64,000 nucleotides of DNA from an uncultured Prevotella sp. (GTDB lineage Bacteria > Bacteroidota > Bacteroidia > Bacteroidales > Bacteroidaceae): the NCBI GenBank assembly GCA_946998295.1, contig CAMPYS010000004.1:1-64000 (forward strand), written 5' to 3'. The notes below the pieces were generated by a model, which saw nothing but the letters and a program-made list of their open reading frames with translations, had not been told where the DNA came from and did not search any database. The translations under genes and the position numbers were made by a program. This document shows positions 42,049 through 51,782 of this stretch, one piece after another; position 1 is the first letter of the stretch, and every line of letters begins with the position of its first letter.

Positions 42049-42647
42049 AATCTCTCCTTATTTTCTATGATTAAATCTGCCAAGAATTCTAATTGTGTAC
42101 GCTGCTGCATAAACCAACGCCGCTTAACCTGCATTGTTATCATGCCTACACCTGCTGAGAATAATCCTACGACGGTTGTAGCAAAAGCTACTTGCATATT
42201 GTATGCCATAGAGGCGATATCGCCTGTTGACAATCCTACAAGAGCAGGTCCCATAGGAATAAGTGTTCCCATAAGTCCTAACTGTGGTCCTAATTTTGCC
42301 AATAAAGTAGGTGTGCCAATCTCCTTATTATAGTCTATTTCAAATTGGGAGAGCAATCGTTCAATGTGTTGTTCACTCCTTTTTGCATCTAATATGCGAT
42401 GTGCATACACCAAAAGAGGCAATGTACTTTTTGTAGGCAACTGCTCTTTGAGGTTGGGCAATCCATCGACAGTAAGAGTGTCGAAATGATTTTTAATGAT
42501 ACGTACCGTATGTCGCATGCCAAGATACTGCCCGAAGAATGTCCCTAATAAGAGTAATGAGCGAATAAAGAGCAACAATAAAATTACGATGACAGGAATT
42601 AAAAGTCCTGTAGTAATCCAAAAAAGAAAATCTGAAATATAAGTCAT
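42045..42647 (-). CDS. hmuU: HmuU, MotA/TolQ/ExbB-type proton channel protein
   Basis: 200 residues with three membrane segments (about residues 8-35, 118-140 and 150-175). The later part reads ATLLAKLGPQLGLMGTLIPM then AFATTVVGLFSAGVGMITMQ, the ExbB/TolQ-MotA signature of the two channel helices. Such proteins use proton flow to drive outer-membrane or periplasmic work. It is co-encoded with HmuV and HmuS, so it likely powers heme handling by this locus rather than acting as the general TonB motor. Confidence 0.88.
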   Translation of the reverse strand: MTYISDFLFWITTGLLIPVIVILLLLFIRSLLLLGTFFGQYLGMRHTVRIIKNHFDTLTVDGLPNLKEQLPTKSTLPLLVYAHRILDAKRSEQHIERLLSQFEIDYNKEIGTPTLLAKLGPQLGLMGTLIPMGPALVGLSTGDIASMAYNMQVAFATTVVGLFSAGVGMITMQVKRRWFMQQRTQLEFLADLIIENKERL

Positions 42648-42708
42648 ATCTGTTTTTATTTAGTTTTCAATAAATATATTTTTACAACACATTATTTGTC
42701 AATAAGAT

Positions 42709-43392
42709 CTATTTTATTTTTATGTAATGTATTAATGCCCCTAAGAAAATGCCCAATGCAAGCAACAGAGCCACTCCAGCTGTCGCAAGCCAATTAATGG
42801 GCGAATTGCTATTTTGTGGTGTCGATACTCGAACTGTAGCCACAACAGCAATCATTGCCACGATTAAATTTGAGAGGAAAAGCATTTCTAAGCGTACATC
42901 TCTATCACCTAAAACCTTTCGTAACAGAAAAGTGAGCAATGGTATGGATATGACAAATACTGCTGCCAAAACATATGCTATGAGCGAGAACGAGAGTCCT
43001 GGTAAACCAAAGATGCACTCAACTAATATAGCAAAAACAACAGGAAAGATTGCAAAGCCTGGCCACCATTGTAATATAGCATAATATATTTTTTGACGTA
43101 ATGTAGTAGCTTGTGGCATTTTTGCCTTTTCTTGCGCTGCAATCATACAAAAAAGCAATTGGACAATAATATCTATTGATAGTATAACAGCCATATTTTG
43201 CATGAGCGGTGCAGAAGCGAACCATTCGGCTATGTGTGTACGCGATTGGTTAATAGCAATTTGCCATGTACTTATTGTAAACACTGCTATGAGTATGGTG
43301 TATACAGCAATTCCTTTCCAAGTTCCAAAGGTTTGCTTCAATAGAAAATTGAAGCAAACCAATAACATAAGAATAGCTATAACAGTAACCAT
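42709..43392 (-). CDS. hmuT: HmuT-like polytopic membrane protein
   Basis: 227 residues with six or so hydrophobic segments and no soluble domain. Position between hmuS and hmuU matches hmuT in the P. gingivalis operon. Its role is unknown; it could be a permease for heme-derived iron or porphyrin, or a scaffold for the HmuU/HmuV motor. It starts 158 nt after the hmuS stop, which is a wider gap than elsewhere in the operon and shows no hairpin I could identify. Confidence 0.7.
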   Translation of the reverse strand: MVTVIAILMLLVCFNFLLKQTFGTWKGIAVYTILIAVFTISTWQIAINQSRTHIAEWFASAPLMQNMAVILSIDIIVQLLFCMIAAQEKAKMPQATTLRQKIYYAILQWWPGFAIFPVVFAILVECIFGLPGLSFSLIAYVLAAVFVISIPLLTFLLRKVLGDRDVRLEMLFLSNLIVAMIAVVATVRVSTPQNSNSPINWLATAGVALLLALGIFLGALIHYIKIK

Positions 43393-43550
43393 TATATCAA
43401 TTTTATTGTTTTATATTATTTCTTTTTTTGTTGATTCTTGAAAATTATCTATGTTAGATTTTGAACTTATTTTTGCGGTAAAAATGTATTCTCATATAAT
43501 CTAAGTGACCCATAAGATGTGGTATTTTTTAGAAACAGCCTTTCTTTATT

Positions 43551-46500
43551 TTATCGCATTTTACGATTACGGCGCACAATTAGTGTAACAGTAATTATAG
43601 CAATAAGTACGACAATGATAATAACAGTACCGTTTACAGTATTAGAGTTAGAATCCTGATTGTCAGACAGAGTTTCCTTTTTCATGGTCATACCCTGTTT
43701 GCTATTAGTCGCTTTTTCTCTTATCTGATTAATGTTTCGGAGATATTGTTGTTGTTGAACAGCATTATCCGTTCCCTCTTTTGCAATAAACTGACGAAGT
43801 TTATTATTGTTACATACAAACCCTGAACATGAGGGCTTAAAGTGGTTCACTAAATCTACATGCCTTGAAGCTAAGGTTTTTATTTGATTGTGCGTTGGTT
43901 TCCACATTCCTTTGCGCGCGCCTTCCAGCATCACGGCCGTTATCTCTTCAAGAGCTGCAGGATTTTTTTGTTCAAAATACTTCTGTATTCCTAACCTATA
44001 TTCGTCTTTTATGTAAACTTGATAAATTTTATTCCAAAATTGTTGGTCAATCACGTTTGTACGCATCACATTCCAACCAAAAGTATTTTGTATAGTTTTT
44101 GCAAACTCGTCAGCTCCCTCTTTTCCACTCTTGATATGTTCTTTGATGTAAGCAGGATTGAAGATAGTAGTTCGGCTTTCTATACCCACCGCCTCTTTCA
44201 AATCTTGTATTCGCATATTGTAATGATTGCGCATATCACTAATGTAAGCATCGGGTTCTTTACCTGTAGCCTTGGTTACAGCTATATTGAGCCCGCCCAT
44301 AAACTCATAGACATGGTCTAAACTTAATGCTCCCCATAAGTTACTTTGTCGTGGTTGGATGATAACATCTGTACGAGTAAGAGCAGCTTCGAAAGCATAT
44401 TGTTTAAAATCCTCCCAATCTTTGTCATTACCATAGAAAGCTCCCATATTATTTAGATATGTGTCTGCTATCTCTGAACGATTTTCCCATTGGTCGCTAC
44501 TCATTACCATCGACTGTATATTGGTACCATAACTGCCATTTACTCCACCAAACACTCGTCGTGTAGCCATGTTTCGTGCATCTTTTGGCGAAATACCTTT
44601 CTCTGTCAGCACTCGCTCTGTTTCCTTTACTCCTTCGCTTACCATGTTTTCATACTTATCATCATGAGCAGCGGCAGCCATTTCGACAGCCCTGTTGATT
44701 AAGAATAAACGTGATGCAGCTAAGTCTCGTAGCTGTCCAGAGGTCTGTACAACTACATCTATGCGTGGACGTCCTAACTTTTCTGACGGAATTAGTTTGA
44801 TATCTGATATACGTCCAAAGAAATCGCGTACTGGTTCTACTCCCAACAGATATAAGATTTGAGCAATAGAAGCTCCTTGTGTTTCTATAAATTCACTACT
44901 CCAAAGCGTAAAGCTCACTTTTCTTGGAATGCTGTCATGATGATGTTGTCGATACAGGGCAATGGTGTTTTCTGCCAGTTGTTTACCTTGTTCCCATGCA
45001 GATTCGCTGGGCGTTGTTTCAGCATTAATGCTATACATGTTACGTCCTGTTGGTAATGTATTAGGATTAGTCACAGGATCGCCACCTGGTGAAGGTGATG
45101 TGTACCCACCATTCATTGCATTAAGAATGCTTTTTAATTCCATTGCTGGACTTTTTATCAGCAATTTACGGTATTTATCTACATTCATAATTGTTCGTTC
45201 GGCTTCTATAATAGCAAAAGCGAAATCCTTTTCATGAGAAGCGAACGAAGGTTTTTGCATTTTTATGTTACCCATTCCCATACCTTTTGGCATACTTTTG
45301 CTCATTTTCATGTTGCTCATCCCCTGTGGCATATTTCCTTTCATAGCACTCATTTTCTTTTTCATACCTTTAGCCATAGGTGACATTTTTTTCATGCTTT
45401 GCATCATAGCCATCATATTAGTAGGAGCATTAAGCGCTGCACAAATATGATGAGCTTTTTGCAATTCGGCAGGAGTGATACCTAATATTTGGCATACCAT
45501 TTGGGGATTGCCAAGAGAAGGATTTGCAAGAAGTTTATCAACTAATTTTTGAGCAGGATAAAGGTAATGTTTTACGAACAAAGAACGTTGTTTCATAATG
45601 ACATCAGATGCTTTTCCTTTTTGCTTATCTACAGCTAATTGAGCATATGCAATCGGATCGGCACACATAGCCATAACCGTAGAGTGCAGGCTTTGGGTAT
45701 CATAAGGTACTCCCATTGTGTACAAACGACCACCAATCTTTTCAGTTGTTAATTCTTCTATAAAGTTGTCTATTTGTTGCATCTGTTCTTCATTGTACGG
45801 ACGTTTAAGGTTTGCATCTAATTGCAAGTCGCGATTAATGCCCATTTTCACAACCAACGCTTTCACTTGCAAGGCTGTTTCCGTTATACCAGGAAGTTTT
45901 TTTGCCACTTTAGTATGATACATATCCATTTTATCCAATAATGCCTTGTACATAGTGTGCACGTCATTTTTCATATAAGGCTGTGTAAGATAGGTTTGCA
46001 AGCAAGCATACGAACGACGTTTGGCGATAACTCCTTCACCAACATTGCCTACTGTATATATATATATATGAGGAATTGAACCCACTAATCTGTCGGGCCA
46101 ATCTTCATTACTTAAGGCAATTTGTTTTTTAGGTGTAAACTCCATACTGCCATGTGTGCCAAAATGTACCAACACGTCGGCTTTAAAGGCATGTTGCATC
46201 CACAAATAAGATGCAATGAAAGCATGAGATGGAGGTGCATCTGTTCCGTGTACAATCTTGAACGAGTTACCCTCTGTGCTAACAGCAAGTTGAGGCATGA
46301 GTACAATATTGCCTAATTGTATGCGTGGTATAGCCAATTCTCCTTTGTCTGTCGCTAAGTAATTACCAGGGAATTCTCCATTCTTCTTTACTACTTCCTT
46401 ATATTTCTCACCAACAATAGACGCCTTTATCCATTTATTATATTCCTCTTTATTTACCAGTGCAGGATGTCCTGTGTGAATAAAATGAGCTATGGCACCT

Positions 46501-47771
46501 TTGGCATATGTACCCAAAACTGCTCCTTGTTGTTGAATGAGTTTTTCAAGTCCCTCTGCAGATGACGGCAGGCCTTGTACATTATACCCTTGTTGCTTCA
46601 TGGTAGTGAGCAAATTGAACAATGAAGAGCAAACATCCATACCACTTGCGGTTAGGGCATTTTGTCCAGGCCCTTTGTAATAATAAATGGCAACACGTTT
46701 TTTGCTGTTTGGCGTATTTTTCAAGCGAATATAATTGTTTACCGTTTGTACAAAAGTTTTCAATCTATCGGGTATTGCATCTACATAATCAAGACCGTCT
46801 TTTCCCTTATAATGAGCAAAAAGAGCAAACGGACGGATAGCTCCATCTATTTCTGGCATGGTTACGCTTTGCGATAAAAATCCCCCCATCATTCCCTGTT
46901 TGTCATTGCGCCAATCACTCTCAGACTGGTTTACATTTAGCGGAGCGAACAAAGGGATATTCTTTTGCTGTAAGAAGGCTACCAAATTATCACCAACTCG
47001 TCCATGTGCCATATTGATAACAGCACGCAGAGGAATGCTATCAGCATGTCCCTCTTCTATAAATTCTCGAATGTCATTAACAGGATAAACATTATTTCCA
47101 GTTTGTTCCAATTGTGCAATCAATGAGGTTGGTTCTCCCATAGGCCCCATTACCACTATTGCTGGTGCACCTTTGTGCCACAATCCTTGTTTTTTTAGGT
47201 AAGCATTATATTCTTTTACAGAGTTAAACTGCAAATCATCAGCAGCCTTATCCTCTGTTTTGGGACGATGATGCAATAACCCAAGTATATGTTCTACCAC
47301 TGGTTGTGGTGTTGGTGCCTTAAAGATTTTAGCGTCAATATATTTGCGTACATACAAGGCAAGATTACAATAATTTTGTCGTCCACCGTTCCCCAAGTAC
47401 AGCCGCAAGGTATCAGCACTTACCTTGTCAATGGTTGTAAAATCGTTTTCGGGAGTTGTAATCATTGTACTTAGCATGGGTAACCCTTTTTGTGCAGCCT
47501 TTGTGATGAACTTGCGCTGTTCACCTGTAAGTTTCAATCCCATGGCTTGTACAAACACCATATCGTATTTGTTGAGTTTGTCAAGATTTTCTACACTTAA
47601 ATTTTCTATCTTAATCATTCCATTTTCGTTGGCGCGACTAATTTGAGCAAGTTCAATAGCTTGATAATTAACAAATGCAATACGAGTACATGAGAACCAA
47701 TGATTCCATCCCCATATCGCTAAAATAATGACTATTATAGTAATAGCGGTAATGATAATTTTCTTTTTCAT
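43551..47771 (-). CDS. hmuS: HmuS, CobN/Mg-chelatase H-like heme dechelatase candidate
   Basis: 1406 residues, of the large CobN/BchH chelatase subunit family. Signatures: HFGTHGSMEF (about residue 535) and SPGGDPVTNPNTLPTGRNMY. Membrane helices lie at both ends (about residues 4-23 and near the C-terminus, followed by RRNRKMR), so the catalytic body should be in the periplasm, tethered at two points. No CobS/CobT or ChlD/ChlI partner is encoded nearby. A Met/Lys-rich insertion occupies about residues 782-835. From knowledge of the family, HmuS in Bacteroidetes is proposed to remove iron from heme without breaking the ring. The gene lies 15 nt downstream of hmuR. Confidence 0.88.
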   Translation of the reverse strand: MKKKIIITAITIIVIILAIWGWNHWFSCTRIAFVNYQAIELAQISRANENGMIKIENLSVENLDKLNKYDMVFVQAMGLKLTGEQRKFITKAAQKGLPMLSTMITTPENDFTTIDKVSADTLRLYLGNGGRQNYCNLALYVRKYIDAKIFKAPTPQPVVEHILGLLHHRPKTEDKAADDLQFNSVKEYNAYLKKQGLWHKGAPAIVVMGPMGEPTSLIAQLEQTGNNVYPVNDIREFIEEGHADSIPLRAVINMAHGRVGDNLVAFLQQKNIPLFAPLNVNQSESDWRNDKQGMMGGFLSQSVTMPEIDGAIRPFALFAHYKGKDGLDYVDAIPDRLKTFVQTVNNYIRLKNTPNSKKRVAIYYYKGPGQNALTASGMDVCSSLFNLLTTMKQQGYNVQGLPSSAEGLEKLIQQQGAVLGTYAKGAIAHFIHTGHPALVNKEEYNKWIKASIVGEKYKEVVKKNGEFPGNYLATDKGELAIPRIQLGNIVLMPQLAVSTEGNSFKIVHGTDAPPSHAFIASYLWMQHAFKADVLVHFGTHGSMEFTPKKQIALSNEDWPDRLVGSIPHIYIYTVGNVGEGVIAKRRSYACLQTYLTQPYMKNDVHTMYKALLDKMDMYHTKVAKKLPGITETALQVKALVVKMGINRDLQLDANLKRPYNEEQMQQIDNFIEELTTEKIGGRLYTMGVPYDTQSLHSTVMAMCADPIAYAQLAVDKQKGKASDVIMKQRSLFVKHYLYPAQKLVDKLLANPSLGNPQMVCQILGITPAELQKAHHICAALNAPTNMMAMMQSMKKMSPMAKGMKKKMSAMKGNMPQGMSNMKMSKSMPKGMGMGNIKMQKPSFASHEKDFAFAIIEAERTIMNVDKYRKLLIKSPAMELKSILNAMNGGYTSPSPGGDPVTNPNTLPTGRNMYSINAETTPSESAWEQGKQLAENTIALYRQHHHDSIPRKVSFTLWSSEFIETQGASIAQILYLLGVEPVRDFFGRISDIKLIPSEKLGRPRIDVVVQTSGQLRDLAASRLFLINRAVEMAAAAHDDKYENMVSEGVKETERVLTEKGISPKDARNMATRRVFGGVNGSYGTNIQSMVMSSDQWENRSEIADTYLNNMGAFYGNDKDWEDFKQYAFEAALTRTDVIIQPRQSNLWGALSLDHVYEFMGGLNIAVTKATGKEPDAYISDMRNHYNMRIQDLKEAVGIESRTTIFNPAYIKEHIKSGKEGADEFAKTIQNTFGWNVMRTNVIDQQFWNKIYQVYIKDEYRLGIQKYFEQKNPAALEEITAVMLEGARKGMWKPTHNQIKTLASRHVDLVNHFKPSCSGFVCNNNKLRQFIAKEGTDNAVQQQQYLRNINQIREKATNSKQGMTMKKETLSDNQDSNSNTVNGTVIIIVVLIAIITVTLIVRRNRKMR

Positions 47772-47786
47772 AATGTTATAATATGA

Positions 47787-50024
47787 TTATAGCTTTAGCA
47801 TATCTGCAATATTAATTGAAAGTGTCGCAACGTAAGTACGACCATTTTGTGGATATTGTAATCCTGAGTCTACGGCTTTATCCTTATAGTTCAGTAAATT
47901 ATCAATCATGATACCAATTGTAATGCCATGAGGTAATTGTGAACGAAAGTTGAGCGAACAGATAGTGCGCGCGTCAAAAGATTCTCGTGTAAAGCTTTCA
48001 ATATCTTTACCTGTCTGCTCATCTTTATTACTTTTGTAAGTGTAGGTAGAGAGAGCCGATACCCAGTTAGTGTAGAGAGAGAATGTTTCTATTGTCTTTC
48101 CCCATTTCTTCGAATATATGGCACTTAGTTTGGCACTATGTGGACGCAACCATGATAGGTTATATCCATTTTTCTTATTATAATCGGTAATATACGTATA
48201 TGCTCCAGCAAGTTGTAATCCCCAGACAAACTTATAATTGGCTGTTGCTTCCACTCCAAATGTCCTAACATTGCCAGAATTTTCCCACCTCATATCCATG
48301 TTTTTTTCAGGATGTACATATGCATAAGTTATCTTGTTGAGATAATTATTATAGTAGGAAGATAGAGAAAGGTTTAACCCATTCTTATCATATTCGACAG
48401 ATGCAGACAATTGGCTTCCCACTTCTGGTTTCAAGTTAGGATTTCCAGACATTTGTATAAGTCCACCCATCGTCCACTCTTGATACAATTCTTTTAGGTT
48501 GGGCGCACGATATCCTTGCGAATAGCCAGCACGAGCAGTAATAAATGTAAAAGGTCGATACATGACAGATAGTTTGGGCGTAAAATGCAACTTATATTTT
48601 GTAACCTTATCTCCACGTACACCTGCCACTATGTTAAGTTGCTGTAACGGTTTCCAATCTTCTTGAAAACAGAAAGAAAATTGCTTTGTGTGCATTTGTG
48701 TAGTGTCTGGCAGAAAGTAATGTTTCAAGTCTTCGCGAACATAGTCAACACCTGCACTTATGGTATGTTTTTTAAACGTACCCGAATAATACAGCCTTCC
48801 AGTTGTGTTGATGTTGCGATACACATGTTCTATCATGTCTACCTTGTCAAACACGTTAGTTTTTTGATAGTCGTCACGTATTATGGAAAGTTCTATATTT
48901 TGATTGTTGGTAGGTATGTAAAATAGTTTTCCGCTCAAGGTCAAATCTGTATAAACCTGATGTAATTTTTTGTATTCATTGCTTGGACGCCTATTGTTAT
49001 AGTACGAACCTCGAAAATCGGCACGTAGCTGGTCGTTGAATACATATGACAATTTTTGAGAGACATCCAATATGCGGTATCCATGAATGGTAGATTGGTA
49101 TGCAGGCAACGTATCACGCTTAACTATTCCGTTTGATAAAAGTGTCTCACGCACTTTACCAATACTGTCAGCAATTGTATATGATTCGCGTTTGCGATAC
49201 CCAAACGAAGTGAGTGTTGAAAAATTTTTACGATTGACACCTGCCGAAACAGAGTACATCTCGCCGTTTCGTCCTGCATAGCGACTGGAAACACGAGCGG
49301 TAACGGGGCGGATACCTTTGCGTGTAATGATATTGATAACACCCCCAATGGCTCTGCTATCGTATAATGTAGCGGCTGCACCGCGTACTATTTCTATCCG
49401 TTCTATGTCGTTTACGTTGAACCTGCTGTAATCTATGTTGTTAGCACCACCTTCACCACTAATTCTTTCACCATCGATCAAAAAGAGTACTGCCTTTCCA
49501 CCTAAGCCTTGGTAAGTAATTTCAGTAGCTTGTGACATATCATTGTACGAGAATTGTAATCCTGGTAATGCCGTTTGCAGCAGTGTAGTAAGGTCTATGG
49601 CATTTATCATTTCTATTTCGTGTCTTGAAATAACTCGTGTCAGCACAGGCATATCTTTTAATGGACGGTCACTACGGGTACCTGTTACGACCACTTCGTT
49701 CAGATTAGTTTGCGAGGGGCACAGCGATATGATGACGTGTTGTTCAGGGCGTGCAATGATATGTTTGGGCTGGAAGCCTACGTACGAAGCTGTAATGTCA
49801 TAATTACGATTTTCGTTTACAGTAATTTCAAACATACCCTTGCTGTTGGTTCCTTGCTTGATGGTAGTGCCAGAAACCACAATGAGTGCTCCTGGTAGCG
49901 GACTATTGCATTCATCAGTTACTATTCCACGAATGGTATAGCGAGAGGTTGCAATGTCGGCTTTGGTGGAGGTTGTGATAAATTGGGTTATTATAAATAA
50001 GTAGAGCGAGAATATTTTATTCAT
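47787..50024 (-). CDS. hmuR: HmuR, TonB-dependent heme receptor
   Basis: 745 residues. Signal peptide (MNKIFSLYLFIITQFITTST), a carboxypeptidase-regulatory-like domain (about 30-105, IRGIVTDECNSPLPGALIVV), a TonB-box-like stretch (NEVVVTGTRS), plug domain with ERIEIVRGAAATLYDSRAIG, and a 22-strand barrel ending in aromatic residues. It sits between hmuY and hmuS. The substrate, heme, is inferred from the operon; receptors of cobalamin look similar, so specificity is not proven by sequence. Confidence 0.88.
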   Translation of the reverse strand: MNKIFSLYLFIITQFITTSTKADIATSRYTIRGIVTDECNSPLPGALIVVSGTTIKQGTNSKGMFEITVNENRNYDITASYVGFQPKHIIARPEQHVIISLCPSQTNLNEVVVTGTRSDRPLKDMPVLTRVISRHEIEMINAIDLTTLLQTALPGLQFSYNDMSQATEITYQGLGGKAVLFLIDGERISGEGGANNIDYSRFNVNDIERIEIVRGAAATLYDSRAIGGVINIITRKGIRPVTARVSSRYAGRNGEMYSVSAGVNRKNFSTLTSFGYRKRESYTIADSIGKVRETLLSNGIVKRDTLPAYQSTIHGYRILDVSQKLSYVFNDQLRADFRGSYYNNRRPSNEYKKLHQVYTDLTLSGKLFYIPTNNQNIELSIIRDDYQKTNVFDKVDMIEHVYRNINTTGRLYYSGTFKKHTISAGVDYVREDLKHYFLPDTTQMHTKQFSFCFQEDWKPLQQLNIVAGVRGDKVTKYKLHFTPKLSVMYRPFTFITARAGYSQGYRAPNLKELYQEWTMGGLIQMSGNPNLKPEVGSQLSASVEYDKNGLNLSLSSYYNNYLNKITYAYVHPEKNMDMRWENSGNVRTFGVEATANYKFVWGLQLAGAYTYITDYNKKNGYNLSWLRPHSAKLSAIYSKKWGKTIETFSLYTNWVSALSTYTYKSNKDEQTGKDIESFTRESFDARTICSLNFRSQLPHGITIGIMIDNLLNYKDKAVDSGLQYPQNGRTYVATLSINIADMLKL

Positions 50025-50189
50025 GAAAATGACGAAAAAATAGATAAGAGTTCCCGACCTTTGATAGTTTGTTTATTTCTTATCTTATTATTGTATATAT
50101 TGAGTGGTATTACAGCGAAAGATTTATAGGTAATAACGCTTTTCAGAGGAGGAGCATTTAGTCTATAGAGTTTGTTTCCTTGACAAAAG

Positions 50190-50235
50190 CAAAAAGCCAC
50201 CTTTCATTCCCTTATTAGCGCAATGAAAGGGGGCT
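50190..50235 (-). terminator. Attenuator/terminator between hmuY and hmuR
   Basis: On the minus strand AGCCCCCTTTCATT (50235-50222) pairs with AATGAAAGGTGGCT (50208-50195), one mismatch, then TTTTT. It lies 13 nt after the hmuY stop. Partial termination here would make hmuY mRNA more abundant than the downstream receptor genes, as reported for P. gingivalis. Confidence 0.8.
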
Positions 50236-50247
50236 CTTCACAAGAGT

Positions 50248-50967
50248 TTATTTCTTTTGAACAAACTTATAGTCGAATGACACTTGTTTCTTTTTACCTG
50301 TTGCATCAGTAATGTCTGTAAATTTGATGGCTGCAAAACTTCCATCCTTGAATTTTACAATAAAGATGCGCCCTTTATTTGCCATTTCATATTGACCCAT
50401 TGTAACACGACGCATATATTGATGCAGTTTTGGATTAGAAAATCCCTTACTGTATCCCATTGTTGGAGGCATCTGCATCATACCTGCCATATCTACCAAA
50501 ATCCATACTTGCTTGTCTTTTGTCCATGTTCCACCTTTGGGAAGTTTAGTGATTTGGTCAATAGAGGTAGTATCTTTACCTGCAATCATTACCTCTCCGC
50601 CATTGGTCATAGGGTCATACAAGTGGAAAGCTATGTGCCACTTCTTTGGTTCATTATTTGCACGCTCGGGTATCTCTTTAGTAATCTGTTGTATTTCGCC
50701 TGTTTCTCTGTTCATCATGCCATACACCCATTTACGATAATCCGTTTTGGTTTCAGTCTTGCCACTTTCCAAATCAATATAAACCCACTTGTCGTAGTTG
50801 GTCATTTGTTTTTCTTGCAACAAAATATCGGCATGTTTACGGATCACATTTTGTTCTTCTTTTTGCTTCTTTCCGGATAAATCCTCTGATTTATCACACG
50901 AAGTCCATGTAAAGATCATGGCTGTAAGGCCCAAGAATAGGGCGGTAGTCATTTTTTTCTTTTTCAT
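50248..50967 (-). CDS. hmuY: HmuY-family heme-binding lipoprotein
   Basis: 239 residues. Lipobox around Cys24 (FTWTSC). The beta-rich body contains KWVYIDLESGK, WHIAFHLYDPMTNGGEVMI and the C-terminal FIVKFKDGSFAAIKFTD that define the HmuY family of hemophores. The His pair used by P. gingivalis HmuY is not clearly visible in the expected loops; instead a Met occurs in DPMTNGG (Met120) and five Met at 160-170 (around MAGMMQMPPTM), so Met ligation, known in some Prevotella and Bacteroides members of the family, is likely. First gene of the hmu operon with its own promoter. Confidence 0.88.
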   Translation of the reverse strand: MKKKKMTTALFLGLTAMIFTWTSCDKSEDLSGKKQKEEQNVIRKHADILLQEKQMTNYDKWVYIDLESGKTETKTDYRKWVYGMMNRETGEIQQITKEIPERANNEPKKWHIAFHLYDPMTNGGEVMIAGKDTTSIDQITKLPKGGTWTKDKQVWILVDMAGMMQMPPTMGYSKGFSNPKLHQYMRRVTMGQYEMANKGRIFIVKFKDGSFAAIKFTDITDATGKKKQVSFDYKFVQKK

Positions 50968-51011
50968 TTTAATAATTGTTTAAATAATAATGAGTGTTAT
51001 AAATTTGGTTG

Positions 51012-51048
51012 CAAAAGTACGAATATGAAAAAAAATGCAAAATACCTA
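51012..51048 (-). promoter_or_regulatory. hmuY promoter with upstream TAGGTA site
   Basis: On the minus strand TAGGTA (51048-51043), TTTG (51041-51038, -33), 18-nt spacer, TACTTTTG (51019-51012, -7) followed by CAAC. The -33 and -7 boxes fit the Bacteroidetes consensus well. TAGGTA is placed 23 nt before the -7 box, exactly as in the promoter of the gene at 51969. Confidence 0.75.
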
Positions 51049-51105
51049 TTTTTATGTATTTTTTCTTCTGCAGATAAAATGAGTTATTAGAGAAGTAATA
51101 AGTTA

Positions 51106-51140
51106 TAGGTAGACGAGAAATGTCAAACCCTATATAGGTA
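51106..51140. promoter_or_regulatory. Two further TAGGTA hexamers
   Basis: TAGGTA at 51106-51111 and 51135-51140; the second is inside CCTATATAGG (51129-51138), a perfect palindrome. They lie 60-120 nt upstream of the hmuY promoter, so may be extra sites of the same regulator. Otherwise 51141-51782 is AT-rich with no gene or clear element that I could find. Confidence 0.4.
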
Positions 51141-51782
51141 AAAAACTACTTATACGGAAAAATAAATTGTATAAAAAGTAGAAAAAAAGACTTTTAAAAC
51201 ATAAGAAAATATACATTTTATCCTAAGAAATAACTATAAAACTCAATTTTAAAATCTTTAAAATTGAAAAAATGATAGGCAAATATGATGAGCATTTGAA
51301 AATATAGACTAAGAATAGTGAAAATTTAAGAAAAAACAATGGTATGACATAACTATTAATATGGCTTATTGCTGTTATTTGTTACTATTGACTGACTTTA
51401 AGGTAATAAGATGGTGTCGATAATAGATAAAAGTACTTATTTTTGAGATTCTCAATACAATTAATGAGATAAAAAAGACGTAAAATATGTAACGAATTGA
51501 CTTACATTACAATGCTAAATTTGCTCATATTTGTCGTATTTGAAATCAAAATTAAGTTTACTGACGAATAAGTCTAAGGTGAGACGTCTGTTGTAAATAT
51601 ATTATACTTATCCTTATAGAACAATAATTGCTAATAATATATATATATTCGTATATTTCTTATCCTACTTATATTACCAAGCTGACAGCCTAAAAGACAC
51701 CGATTGATAATTTTACAAATATAAAGTTTTGATTAACTAATATACAGAAAAACAGCTTAATATCTTAGTCAACTTATGTTTT

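Noticed and set aside
46040..46070. TATATATATATA run inside hmuS
   Set aside because: It encodes IYIYTV in frame; a short AT repeat, no sign of instability or regulatory role.
47787..50024. HmuR and HmuS as a cobalamin uptake and cobaltochelatase system
   Set aside because: CobN-like and TonB-receptor genes can suggest B12, but the presence of HmuY and of the HmuT/U/V order, and the absence of other cobalamin genes, favour heme.
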